Below are positions 1 through 9,446 of a DNA stretch of 64,000 nt, in pieces. The notes beneath the pieces are model-generated. The model did no database searches, had not been told where the DNA came from, and saw only the letters and a list, made by a program, of their open reading frames with translations. A program made the position numbers and the translations under genes. Within the stretch, counting starts at the first letter, position 1; the number at the start of each line of letters is the position of its first letter. This DNA comes from Microbacterium soli (GTDB lineage: Bacteria > Actinomycetota > Actinomycetes > Actinomycetales > Microbacteriaceae), in contig NZ_BAABCP010000001.1 in the NCBI RefSeq assembly GCF_039539005.1, forward strand, positions 1,860,001-1,924,000, given 5' to 3'.

Positions 1-2385
1 GGGATCGCGGGTCGGCCTATCCCCGCGCGAGTGCCGGGGGCCGTTCATCTGGACCTCCAGCGCGCCGGCCTCATCGCCGATCCCTTCGACGGCGCGAATG
101 AGACCGAGCAGCAGTGGATCGGCGACGTCGACTGGACCTTCACGACAGTGTTCGAGTGGGCGGATGACGGCACCGAGCGTCAGGAGCTGGTCGCGGAGGG
201 ACTCGACACCGTCGCGGTCATCGCCCTCAACGGGGTGGAGGTCGGGCGCGCCGAGAATCAGCACAGATCGCATCGGTTCGACATCTCCGCAGCGCTCGTG
301 ACCGGGGAGAACACGCTGCGCATCGACTTCGCGGCGCCGGTGCCGGCGGCCGAGGCGCGCTCCCAGGAGCACGGCCCGCGTCCGCATGTGAACCACCATC
401 CGTACAACGCGATCCGCAAGATGGCCAGCAGCTTCGGCTGGGATTGGGGCATCGACGTCGCCGGAGCCGGCATCTGGCGACCGATCAGAGTGGAGACCTG
501 GAGCGATGCGCGCATCGCGGCGGTGCGCCCGCTCGTCGACGTGAATCGCGAGAACGGGACGGTCGGGATCGTGGACGTCCACATCGACGTGGAGCGCGCT
601 GATCGCCTGCGCGAACCGGAGCTGGACGTGGAGGTCGAGATCGCCGGGCAGCGGATCCCGACGCGGGTCCCGATGGGGAGCACCTCCGTCGTCGTGCACG
701 TGGAGGTGCCCGATCCGGAGCTCTGGTGGCCGAGGAGCCATGGCGCGCAGCCGCTGTACCCTCTCGCGGTGCGTCTTCAGGGGCGCGAGCAGTGGCGACG
801 GCGCATCGGGTTCCGGACCGTCCGGGTCGACACCGCGCCCGATGAGCAGGGCACTCCCTACGCCGTCTACGTCAACGACCGTCTCGTGCACATCCGCGGA
901 GCGAACTGGATCCCCGACCACGCCTTCCCCAGCGAGGTCGATGCGGATCGCTGCGCGCGTCGGATCGCGGATGCCACCGAGGCGAACATCAACCTGCTGC
1001 GCGTCTGGGGCGGTGGGATCTACGAGTCTGAGGACTTCTACACGATCTGCGATGAGCAGGGCGTCCTCGTGCAGCAGGACCTCCTGCTCGCGTGCGCCGC
1101 ATATGCGGAGGAGGCCTGGCTCCACCGGGAGGTCGAGGCGGAGGCGCGCGAGGCGATAACGCGCCTGTCGTCGCACCCGTCGCTGGTGATCTGGAACGGT
1201 GGCAACGAGAACATCGTCGCCTACGCGGACTGGGGCTGGCGGCACAGGCTCGAGGGCCGAACGTGGGGCGAGGCGTACTTCCGACGTCTCCTCCCGGGGC
1301 TGCTGGCGGAGCTCGACCCGACTCGGTTCTTCTCCCCCGGAAGCCCGTACTCGTTCTCCGCGTATCTCAGCCCCAACCTCGGTCAGCACGGCACGACCCA
1401 TATCTGGGACGTGTGGAACGAGAAGGACTACACCGCGTACGCCGAGTGGACGCCTCGGTTCGTCGCGGAGTTCGGGTTCCAGGGTCCGCCGGCGTGGACC
1501 ACTCTCACGGATGTCGTGCACGATGCGCCGCTGGATCCGCACGGGCCTCAGATGCTCGTGCATCAGAAGGCGGAGCGGGGGAACGAGAAGCTCGAGCGGG
1601 GCCTCGGACCGCATCTTCCCCGGCCCCGCACGATCGACGACTGGCACTGGGCCACGCAGCTCAACCAGGCGGCCGCCGTTCGCTTCGGCATCGAGCACTT
1701 CCGCTCGCTGGCCCCCTACAACACCGGCACGATCGTGTGGCAGCTCAATGACGACTGGCCGGTGATCTCGTGGGCCGCCGTCGACTTCGCGGAGCGCCGC
1801 AAACCGCTCTGGTACGCGATCCGAGCGGTGTACGAACCGCGTCTGGTCACCGTCCAGCCCCGTGAGGAGGGCCTCGCGGCCGTCCTGCTCAACGACCACG
1901 ACGATGCGTGGGCAGGGGAACTGGCACTGCGTCGCATGAGCTTCGACGGCTTCGTGCTGTCGAGCGCGGTCATCGCGTGCGAGGTCGGCGCGCGAAGCGA
2001 GTCGACGGTGCAGATCCCACCCGCGCTCCGTACGCCCGCAGATCCCTCCGGCGAGGTGCTCGTCGCCGAGGCGGCCGATTTCGGCCGCGCCGTGCATGAT
2101 TTCGCGGAAGTGGTCGAGCAGCGATTGGAGCGGCAGCCCTTCGAGGCCGTCTCGAGCGCGCAGGATGGTGCCGTGCGCGTCACGGTCAGCGCGAGATCCT
2201 ATGTGCGGGATCTGTTCGTGCTGGCTGATCGAGGGCATCCGGACGCGAGTGTCGATACCGGGCTGGTGACGCTGCTGCCGGGGGAGCGCTGCGACTTCAC
2301 GGTGACCGGCGTGCCCCCGCAGATCGATCCCGGCGTGTTCCTCGACCCGCTGGTACTGCGCCACGCGGGTGATCTCCAGGGCTGA
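1..2385 (+). CDS. beta-mannosidase, GH2 family (5' end outside window)
   Basis: Releases terminal beta-mannose from manno-oligosaccharides, probably in the cytoplasm because the neighbouring importer would bring in intact oligosaccharides. The reading frame is open back to base 1. A GTG at 31 exists, but the first visible residues (PGAVHLDL..AGLI.DPF) belong about 25 residues into the family, so the true start lies upstream. Seen: the GH2 sugar-binding domain, the middle domain (LWWPRSHG), and the TIM barrel with acid/base Glu in WNGGNEN and nucleophile Glu in VAEFGFQG. Length from residue 31 is 784, close to full size. It ends at a hairpin terminator and precedes an oligosaccharide-type ABC importer. 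A broader GH2 activity cannot be excluded. Confidence 0.9.
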   Translation, partial: GIAGRPIPARVPGAVHLDLQRAGLIADPFDGANETEQQWIGDVDWTFTTVFEWADDGTERQELVAEGLDTVAVIALNGVEVGRAENQHRSHRFDISAALVTGENTLRIDFAAPVPAAEARSQEHGPRPHVNHHPYNAIRKMASSFGWDWGIDVAGAGIWRPIRVETWSDARIAAVRPLVDVNRENGTVGIVDVHIDVERADRLREPELDVEVEIAGQRIPTRVPMGSTSVVVHVEVPDPELWWPRSHGAQPLYPLAVRLQGREQWRRRIGFRTVRVDTAPDEQGTPYAVYVNDRLVHIRGANWIPDHAFPSEVDADRCARRIADATEANINLLRVWGGGIYESEDFYTICDEQGVLVQQDLLLACAAYAEEAWLHREVEAEAREAITRLSSHPSLVIWNGGNENIVAYADWGWRHRLEGRTWGEAYFRRLLPGLLAELDPTRFFSPGSPYSFSAYLSPNLGQHGTTHIWDVWNEKDYTAYAEWTPRFVAEFGFQGPPAWTTLTDVVHDAPLDPHGPQMLVHQKAERGNEKLERGLGPHLPRPRTIDDWHWATQLNQAAAVRFGIEHFRSLAPYNTGTIVWQLNDDWPVISWAAVDFAERRKPLWYAIRAVYEPRLVTVQPREEGLAAVLLNDHDDAWAGELALRRMSFDGFVLSSAVIACEVGARSESTVQIPPALRTPADPSGEVLVAEAADFGRAVHDFAEVVEQRLERQPFEAVSSAQDGAVRVTVSARSYVRDLFVLADRGHPDASVDTGLVTLLPGERCDFTVTGVPPQIDPGVFLDPLVLRHAGDLQG

Positions 2386-2407
2386 GAGCAACGAGGACGC
2401 CACGCGT

Positions 2408-2443
2408 CCGCCTGCGGACTCGTGCGCTTCGAGCCGCAGGCGG
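2408..2443 (+). terminator. hairpin terminator after the beta-mannosidase
   Basis: A perfect 10-bp inverted repeat (CCGCCTGCGG at 2408-2417, CCGCAGGCGG at 2434-2443) with a 16-nt loop, 22 bases after the stop codon. There is no U tract, as is common in high-GC actinobacteria. Confidence 0.6.
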
Positions 2444-2478
2444 GCGTGCTCGGTGTGCATCCGAGGGCTCTGGGACAC

Positions 2479-2498
2479 TTTGTTCAAAAAGGAACAAA
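2479..2498. promoter_or_regulatory. candidate ROK repressor operator
   Basis: A perfect inverted repeat, TTTGTTC-AAAAAG-GAACAAA, sits directly upstream of the -35 of the ABC-importer promoter. XylR/NagC-type ROK operators have this TTTGTT..AACAAA form. A relaxed copy lies at 9376-9396 before the alpha-galactosidase. The ROK gene at 8205 is the obvious ligand-responsive regulator. Confidence 0.6.
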
Positions 2499-2503
2499 CC
2501 CTC

Positions 2504-2532
2504 TTGACGGACTTAGTTTTGTAGAGTAACAA
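2504..2532 (+). promoter_or_regulatory. promoter of the oligosaccharide ABC importer
   Basis: -35 TTGACG (2504-2509), a 17-bp spacer and -10 TAACAA (2527-2532). Transcription would start near 2539, about 85 nt before the binding-protein start at 2625. The element is AT-rich against its surroundings and lies beside the inverted repeat at 2479-2498. Confidence 0.55.
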
Positions 2533-2624
2533 TGACCTCGGGGTCTCACCCCCTCCACCCCCTGAGCTCATCAGGGTTCGTCGACGTCGCCGGCCCAGGC
2601 TGCGGCGTGAGGAAAGGACCGAGG

Positions 2625-4319
2625 ATGCTTCTTCACTCTCCGCGCGTTCATCGCGCATCCGCCACGATCGCCGCGGGTGCTCTCGCCCTCGGGCTCGCAC
2701 TGACCGGCTGCGCGAGCGGATCGGACGGCCAGGGCTCGTCCACCGCGTCGGACACGCTTGTCGCGTTCACCGGGCAGGCCGGCGACTACCAGCGGAACTT
2801 CAATCCCTACTCACCCACGAACATCGGCGGACTGGGCACGATCTTCGAGTCGCTGTTCTTCGTGACCAACGTCAACTCGAACGACTACGTGCCGCTGCTG
2901 GCGACCGAGTACACCTGGAACGAGGATGGCACCCAGCTCGACCTCACCCTTCGCGAGGGAGTCACCTGGAGCGACGGCGAGGAGTTCAACGCGGATGACG
3001 TGGTCTTCACCTTCGGGATGCTGCTGGACAACCCCTCGCTGAACACCGGCGGGTTCGACGGAACGGCGACGAAGGTCGATGACCTCCACGTGCGCCTCGA
3101 CTTCCCCGCGCCGGCGTTCGTCAGCGGACCCGAGATCCTCGGGCGCACGTTCATCGTGCCCGAGCACCTCTGGAAGGGCATCGATCCGGTCACCGACGTC
3201 GTCGCGGACCCGGTCGGCACGGGCCCGTACGTGCTGACCAACTTCAAGCCGCAGGCGTTCACGATCACCGCGAATGAGGACTACTGGGGCGGCGCGCCCG
3301 AGGTCCAGAACGTGCGCTACCTCTCCCTGTCCGGGAACACGGCGGGTGCGGATGCACTCGCCGCAGGAAAGATCGACTGGCAGACGGGCCCGGTCCCCGA
3401 CATCCAGAACGTCGCGAAGAACTACCCCGGCTACGACTCGATCACCATCGGCGTGAACCAGATGGCACTGCTGACCTGCTCGAGCGCGGAGCTCGGCTGC
3501 ACGGGTCCGCAGACGGAGCCGGCCGTCCGGCAGGCCATCTACTATGCGCTCGATCGCTCGCAGATCAATTCGCTCGCCTTCGAGAACACCGCCAGCGACA
3601 TGTCGCCGACCTTCGCGCTGCTCCCCTCGCAGGAGGACCTCATCTCCGACGGCATCCAGGAGCGCACCGTCCCGGAGGCGCCCGAGCCGGACCGGGTCGA
3701 CGAGCTTCTCACCTCGGCGGGCTACGAGAAGGGCGAGGACGGCATCTACGCCAAGGACGGCGAATCGCTGAGCCTCACGATCGAGGTGGTGACCGGCTGG
3801 ACCGACTACATCACCGCCATCGACACGATGGGCCAGCAGCTCAAGTCCGCGGGCATCGAGGTCACCGCGGCTCAGTCCTCCTGGAACGAGTGGACCGACA
3901 AGAAGAGCAAGGGGAACTTCGAGCTCGCGATCGACTCGCTCGGCCAGGGCGCGGCTTCGGACCCGTACTACCTGTACAACAACTACTTCTCGACGGCGAA
4001 CACCGCGCCCGTCGGCGAGGCGGCGCCCATCAACGTCGCCCGGTTCAGCGATCCGGCGGTCGATGAGGCGCTGTCCGTGCTGAAGAAGACGAACCCCGAC
4101 GACGTCGAGGCGCGGCAGGAGCAGTTCGACATCATTCAGGCGGCCATCGTCGAGGACATGCCCTACATCCCCGTGCTGACGGGCGGGACGACGAGCGAGT
4201 TCCACGCGGACAAGTTCACCGGCTGGCCCACGGCCGATGATCTGTACGCATTCCCCGCGATCTGGGCCTCGCCCGACAACGCCCAGATCTTCAAGGCGCT
4301 CAAGCCCACCGGCGAGTGA
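2625..4319 (+). CDS. ABC importer substrate-binding lipoprotein (Dpp/Opp family 5)
   Basis: Lipid-anchored extracellular receptor for the importer that follows. The start at ATG 2625 has GAGGAAAGG about 8 bases upstream and gives a clean lipoprotein signal (hydrophobic run ending in lipobox LTGC, Cys 28); an earlier in-frame ATG at 2532 lies in the promoter and was rejected. The 564-residue protein is an SBP_bac_5 domain (NADDVVFTFGMLLDN, GTGPYVL). Although annotated as peptide-binding, cluster-5 proteins flanked by glycosidases commonly bind cello- or manno-oligosaccharides. Here a beta-mannosidase and an alpha-galactosidase flank the operon, so beta-manno- or galactomanno-oligosaccharides are the inferred ligands. 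Confidence 0.88.
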   Translation: MLLHSPRVHRASATIAAGALALGLALTGCASGSDGQGSSTASDTLVAFTGQAGDYQRNFNPYSPTNIGGLGTIFESLFFVTNVNSNDYVPLLATEYTWNEDGTQLDLTLREGVTWSDGEEFNADDVVFTFGMLLDNPSLNTGGFDGTATKVDDLHVRLDFPAPAFVSGPEILGRTFIVPEHLWKGIDPVTDVVADPVGTGPYVLTNFKPQAFTITANEDYWGGAPEVQNVRYLSLSGNTAGADALAAGKIDWQTGPVPDIQNVAKNYPGYDSITIGVNQMALLTCSSAELGCTGPQTEPAVRQAIYYALDRSQINSLAFENTASDMSPTFALLPSQEDLISDGIQERTVPEAPEPDRVDELLTSAGYEKGEDGIYAKDGESLSLTIEVVTGWTDYITAIDTMGQQLKSAGIEVTAAQSSWNEWTDKKSKGNFELAIDSLGQGAASDPYYLYNNYFSTANTAPVGEAAPINVARFSDPAVDEALSVLKKTNPDDVEARQEQFDIIQAAIVEDMPYIPVLTGGTTSEFHADKFTGWPTADDLYAFPAIWASPDNAQIFKALKPTGE

Positions 4320-4362
4320 GGCGCGCAGAGGAGGAGCTCGTGAAGATCGAGGACGTGACGTG

Positions 4363-5352
4363 ATGAACTACTACACGAGAAAACTGGGGTTCTATGCCGC
4401 CGCGCTCTGGGCGGCGCTGACCCTCAACTTCCTGATCCCGCGGATGCTCCCGGGCAACCCCGTCGACATCCTGCTCGCCAAGCTCCAGCAGCGAGGCGGG
4501 CAGGTCTCGGCGGACACCCGGCGCGCATACGAGCTCCTCCTCGGCGGTGACTCCACCCAGCCGCTGATCGTCCAGTACTGGAACTACCTGGTCAACATCT
4601 TCCACGGCGACCTGGGGGTCTCGGTCACCTACTTCCCCGCGCCCGTCACGGAGGTGATCGCCTCCTCCCTGCCGTGGACGATCATGCTCGTCGGGATCGC
4701 GACGGTGCTGGCGTTCATCATCGGCGTGGCTCTGGGAGCATTCGTCGGATGGAAGCCGGGCACGTGGGTGGATTCGCTCATCCCCGCTACGACCCTCCTG
4801 GCCGCCGTCCCGTACTTCTGGCTCGCACTCATCTTCATCTACATCCTCTCCACGACGCTCTCGGTGTTCCCCTCCCAGGGCGGCTACGACGTCGTGCTGG
4901 ATCCGGGGTGGAACTGGGAGTTCATCCGATCGGCACTGTTCTACGGCTTCCTGCCCGCGCTGACGATCGTGATCGCATCGCTGGGCGGCTGGCTGCTGGG
5001 CATGCGGAACATGATGGTGTCGACGCTGTCGGAGGACTACATCCTGACGGCGCGCGCCAAGGGGCTCGCCGAGGGACGGATCCTGCGCGATTACGCGGCG
5101 CGCAATGCGGTCCTGCCCTCGATCGCGGGGTTCGCCATCTCGCTGGGCTTCGTCGTCTCCGGCTCGGTTGTGACCGAGCAGGTCTTCTCCTATCCGGGGA
5201 TCGGGGCCAAGCTGCTGTCCGCTGTGACCAACAACGATTACGCCCTCATGCAGGGGCTGTTCCTCTTCATCACCATCGCGGTGCTGGGCGCGAACCTGAT
5301 CGTGGACCTGTTCTACGGGCTCATCGATCCCCGGACACGAGTACGGAGCTGA
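4363..5352 (+). CDS. ABC importer permease 1 (DppB-like)
   Basis: Inner-membrane permease of 329 residues with the DppB topology: an N-terminal helix (LGFYAAALWAALTLNFLIPRM), a periplasmic segment and five more helices. The ATP-binding-protein contact loop is visible in the C-terminal half (AKGLAEGRILRDYAARNAVLPS). ATG 4363 is chosen because the family N-terminus begins there. A strong AGGAGG precedes a GTG at 4340 that opens a 7-codon frame whose TGA overlaps this ATG as TGATG, so translation may be coupled through this mini-frame; a weaker GAGGA (4349-4353) could serve the ATG directly. Confidence 0.9.
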   Translation: MNYYTRKLGFYAAALWAALTLNFLIPRMLPGNPVDILLAKLQQRGGQVSADTRRAYELLLGGDSTQPLIVQYWNYLVNIFHGDLGVSVTYFPAPVTEVIASSLPWTIMLVGIATVLAFIIGVALGAFVGWKPGTWVDSLIPATTLLAAVPYFWLALIFIYILSTTLSVFPSQGGYDVVLDPGWNWEFIRSALFYGFLPALTIVIASLGGWLLGMRNMMVSTLSEDYILTARAKGLAEGRILRDYAARNAVLPSIAGFAISLGFVVSGSVVTEQVFSYPGIGAKLLSAVTNNDYALMQGLFLFITIAVLGANLIVDLFYGLIDPRTRVRS

Positions 5353-5356
5353 ATCC

Positions 5357-6369
5357 ATGACGAATATCACGCCGACCGCGGAGCGGGTCACCGCGGATGC
5401 CACCAGGACGATCGTGATCCGTCAGGTGCGTGCAGGAGGCAGACCGCCTGAGAGGCGGAGGCGATCGGTGCTGCGCCAGATGGTGCCGACGATGACGCCG
5501 TGGTTGGCGTTCGGCCTCATCCTCGTGGGAGGGATCATCCTGTTCGGGCTGATCGGGCCGCGTCTCGTCGGGGATCCGGCGGTCATCCGGGACATCGGTC
5601 TGACCGGGCCCTCCGCGGAGCATCTCCTGGGGACGACGCAGACCGGTCAGGACGTGCTCTCGCAGCTGGCTCACGCCACGCGCGGCTCGCTGGAGATCGG
5701 CTTCATCGTGGGCGTGCTCGCGACCGTGTTCTCCGCCGTCTTCGGGGTTCTCGGAGCCTACGTGGGCGGCCTGGCGGATGAGGCCTTCTCCCTGCTCTCG
5801 AACGTGTTCCTCGTGATCCCCGGACTGCCGCTGGTGATCGTCATATCCGGGTTCGTCCCCGCCGAGTCGCGCGGGCTGTGGACCATCGCCGTGGTCCTCG
5901 CGATCACGGGGTGGGCGGGGTCGGCGCGCGTCCTGCGGGCTCAGACGCTCTCGATCCGCAGCCGCGACTACGTCGCCGCATCCCGTGTCGCGGGGGAGAA
6001 GGCGTGGCGGGTCATCCTCGTCGAGATCCTGCCGAACCTCCTCCCGGTCCTCGCCTCCCAGTTCGTGTTCGCCGTGATCGCCGCCATCCTCAGTGAGGCG
6101 GGACTGTCGTTCCTGGGACTGGGCGCCTCCAACTCCTCGACGCTGGGAACCATGCTCTTCTACGCGCAGAACGGGTTCGCCCTGCCCCTCGGAGCCTGGT
6201 GGTGGTTCGTTCCGCCGGGACTGCTGATCGCCCTGTTCGGCATGGGGCTGTCCCTCATCAACTTCTCGATCGACGAGATCATCAACCCCAAGCTCAAGCA
6301 CATCCGCCAGCACGCGGCCAGGCAGCGACGGGCGGCGCGCGCGGTGCGACGCGGGAAGGGGGAGCGGCG

Positions 6370-6373
<4 letters not shown>
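5357..6373 (+). CDS. ABC importer permease 2 (DppC-like)
   Basis: Second permease, 338 residues, starting 4 bases after the first. It has the DppC plan: a long basic cytoplasmic N-terminus, a first helix at about residues 45-70, a periplasmic loop with the usual LGTTQTGQDVLSQL motif, then five helices and the coupling-loop sequence SRDYVAASRVAGEKAWRVIL. It overlaps the next gene by ATGA at 6370. It would form a heterodimeric channel with the 4363 gene product. Confidence 0.9.
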
Positions 6374-7233
<860 letters not shown>

Positions 7234-7236
7234 GCC

Positions 7237-8127
7237 GTGACCAGTGTGCGCGTCACTGACCTCGTCAAGGAGTTCAGCATCCGTTCAGGGATCCATCGCC
7301 GGCGTCTGCGCGCGGTCGATGGCGTCAGTTTCGATCTGGTCCCCGGCCGCACGGTCGCGCTGGTAGGGGAGTCCGGATCCGGGAAATCGACGATCGCCCG
7401 CATCCTCTCCAAGCTCGAGACGGCGACGTCGGGGAGCATCGAGGTCACCGACGATGACGGCGTCCCCGTGGCCCGGCGCCATTACCGGCGGGATGTGCAG
7501 ATGGTGTTCCAGGATCCGTTCGCCTCCCTCAACCCCTTCCACTCCGTGGACCACCACATCGCCAGGCCCCTGCAGATCCACCGGGTTGCGCGAGGTGCGG
7601 ATGACACCTATCGGCGCGTCGTCGAGATGCTGGAGCGGGTGAACCTCGACGAGTCGTTCGCACAGCGCCGCCCGCACGAGCTCTCCGGAGGGCAGCGGCA
7701 GCGCGTCGCGATCGCACGGGCGCTCGCGCCCGGTGCGCGTGTGTTGCTGGCGGACGAGCCCGTCTCCATGCTCGACGTGTCGATCCGCCTGGACGTGCTG
7801 AACCTTCTCGGCAGGCTCCAGCGCGAGGATCGGCTCGCGGTGCTGTACATCACGCACGATCTGGCCACGGCCCGGCACTTCTCCGATGAGATCCTCGTGA
7901 TGTACCGCGGCCGCGTGGTCGAGCGGGGGCCCTCCGACGACGTGATCCTCGACCCGCACCACGACTACACCCGACTCCTCGCGCTCGCCGCGCCCGATCC
8001 GGAGCGGGTGGGGAAGGTCGTCAGCGGAGAGCGGGCGCCGGACCGCAGTGCGCTGGATCCGAGCGTCTGCTACAACCACTTCACCCGGACATGGGAGGAG
8101 GCGGGAGCCATGGCGCTCGCGGAGTGA
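7237..8127 (+). CDS. ABC importer ATPase 2 (DppF/OppF-like)
   Basis: Second nucleotide-binding subunit, 296 residues, GTG start 3 bases after the first ATPase. Motifs: Walker A GESGSGKSTI, Q-loop VFQDPFASLNPF, signature LSGGQRQR, Walker B VLLADEPVSMLD, switch ITHDLATA, and the C-terminal oligopeptide-transporter tail (RSALDPSVCYNHFTRTW). Together with the previous four genes it makes a complete importer. Confidence 0.92.
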   Translation: MTSVRVTDLVKEFSIRSGIHRRRLRAVDGVSFDLVPGRTVALVGESGSGKSTIARILSKLETATSGSIEVTDDDGVPVARRHYRRDVQMVFQDPFASLNPFHSVDHHIARPLQIHRVARGADDTYRRVVEMLERVNLDESFAQRRPHELSGGQRQRVAIARALAPGARVLLADEPVSMLDVSIRLDVLNLLGRLQREDRLAVLYITHDLATARHFSDEILVMYRGRVVERGPSDDVILDPHHDYTRLLALAAPDPERVGKVVSGERAPDRSALDPSVCYNHFTRTWEEAGAMALAE

Positions 8128-8204
8128 GGATCGGCGGGCAGGCGGCCGCGAGCGGCAGGGGCTCGCCGATGCTGGGTTCCGATTCCGGCGATGGCCAGGG
8201 GAGA

Positions 8205-9371
8205 ATGTGGGGGACGACTGCGTTGCCGGCCTCTGTGCCGAGGAAGGTGTCGAACTTGGATGAGATGTCCGCGGCCACTCGAGCTGCTCTCCTCGAAGTG
8301 CTCATCCATGGCGAGCTGCCCCGCGCCGAGATCGCACGTCGTCTGCATCTGTCCCGCGCGAGCCTGACGCGGATCACCCGTCAGCTCGTCGACGACGGCT
8401 TCCTCATCGAGGGCGAGACGAGGCTGATGGCGCAGACCGGGCGTCCCTCCGAGATGCTCCGCGTCAATGCGGGCGCGCGGCACTTCCTTGGCATAAAACT
8501 GACGGGGGATCATCTCTACGCCGCCGTCACCGACCTGTCCGCGGCGATCCTCGATTCCCACGATCAGCCCCTGGCATCCGCCGACCCCGTGGAGGTGGTG
8601 GCGCAGATCGCCGAGATCGCACGGGGAATGCGTGCGAGGCAGCCCGACCTCGTCGCGATCGGGGTCGCGATCGCGGGTCGTGTCTCGCAACAGGACGGCG
8701 GAGCGGTCGTCGAGGACTCCCGCTTCCTCGGCTGGGAGGATGTGCCGCTGGGGAGCATGCTCACCGAGGCGACGGGGCTGCCGTGCGCGGTGGAGAACGA
8801 TGTGCAGGCCCTGACGGCGACGGAGCACTGGTTCGGCGCCGGTGCGGGCATCGATGACATGGCGCTCATCACTGTCGGTGCGGGCATCGGCTGCGGTCTG
8901 GTCGTGGGCGGGACGGTCGTCGAGGGGGCGCATTCGCGATCCGGACTGGTCAGTCACATGATCGTCGACGAGGCCGGACCGTACTGCGAGCTCGGGCATC
9001 GCGGCTGTGCCTCGAGCATGCTCGTCAACAGCTCCCTCGTGGCGGCCTACCGTCGGGCCGATGTCACGTACGAGGGCGTCGTCGAGGCCGCTCGTGAGGG
9101 TGATCCCATCGCGCTCGCGGCCTTCGCGGACGCCGGGCGGGCGCTGGGGACCCTGATCGCCGCAGTGGTCAACCTCATCGACCCGGAGAAGATCGTTCTC
9201 ACCGGCGACGGCATCGCCGTGCACGAGCTGGGAGCGGCGGCGCTGCGCGAGGCGCTCGCGCAGCGCGTCGACCGTGATGCGGCCGAGGTCGATGTCGACG
9301 TGCGCCTGTGGGACTTCTCGAAGTGGGCCCGCGCCGGGGCGGGGATCGCGATCCGGGCCATGCTCGCCTGA
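8205..9371 (+). CDS. ROK-family transcriptional repressor
   Basis: Sugar-responsive repressor: an N-terminal winged helix (LPRAEIARRLHLSRASLTRITRQL) joined to a ROK actin-fold domain with a sugar-kinase-like sugar-binding site (AVENDVQALTATEHW, GAGIGCGLVV) and the zinc motif region around CELGHRGCASSM. Of the expected CxCGxxGCxE cysteines one is replaced (YCELGHRGC). The frame is open to 8091, overlapping the ATPase gene, and ATG 8169, ATG 8205 and GTG 8247 are all possible; 8205 was chosen because AGGGGA precedes it and it keeps the helix-turn-helix near the N-terminus. Likely regulator of the operators at 2479 and 9376. Confidence 0.85.
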   Translation: MWGTTALPASVPRKVSNLDEMSAATRAALLEVLIHGELPRAEIARRLHLSRASLTRITRQLVDDGFLIEGETRLMAQTGRPSEMLRVNAGARHFLGIKLTGDHLYAAVTDLSAAILDSHDQPLASADPVEVVAQIAEIARGMRARQPDLVAIGVAIAGRVSQQDGGAVVEDSRFLGWEDVPLGSMLTEATGLPCAVENDVQALTATEHWFGAGAGIDDMALITVGAGIGCGLVVGGTVVEGAHSRSGLVSHMIVDEAGPYCELGHRGCASSMLVNSSLVAAYRRADVTYEGVVEAAREGDPIALAAFADAGRALGTLIAAVVNLIDPEKIVLTGDGIAVHELGAAALREALAQRVDRDAAEVDVDVRLWDFSKWARAGAGIAIRAMLA

Positions 9372-9375
9372 TTCC

Positions 9376-9396
9376 TTTGTTTCATGATTTGACAAA
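9376..9396. promoter_or_regulatory. second candidate ROK operator
   Basis: TTTGT..ACAAA flanks with the same spacing (21 bp, TTTGTTTCATGATTTGACAAA minus one base against the 20-bp site at 2479). It lies 5 bases after the ROK stop and 50 bases before the alpha-galactosidase start, and contains a TTGACA-like -35 (9389-9394). Inferred autoregulatory or pathway-specific site. Confidence 0.5.
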
Positions 9397-9446
9397 CTGT
9401 GCAGAGGCGAGGGACGCTGGTCTCAGCATCCGATGGAGGGCCCGTC

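Noticed and set aside
4340..4363. Seven-codon frame (GTG..TGA) before the first permease as a regulatory leader peptide.
   Set aside because: It has a strong Shine-Dalgarno and overlaps the permease ATG, but there is no attenuator structure; it is noted only as possible translational coupling.
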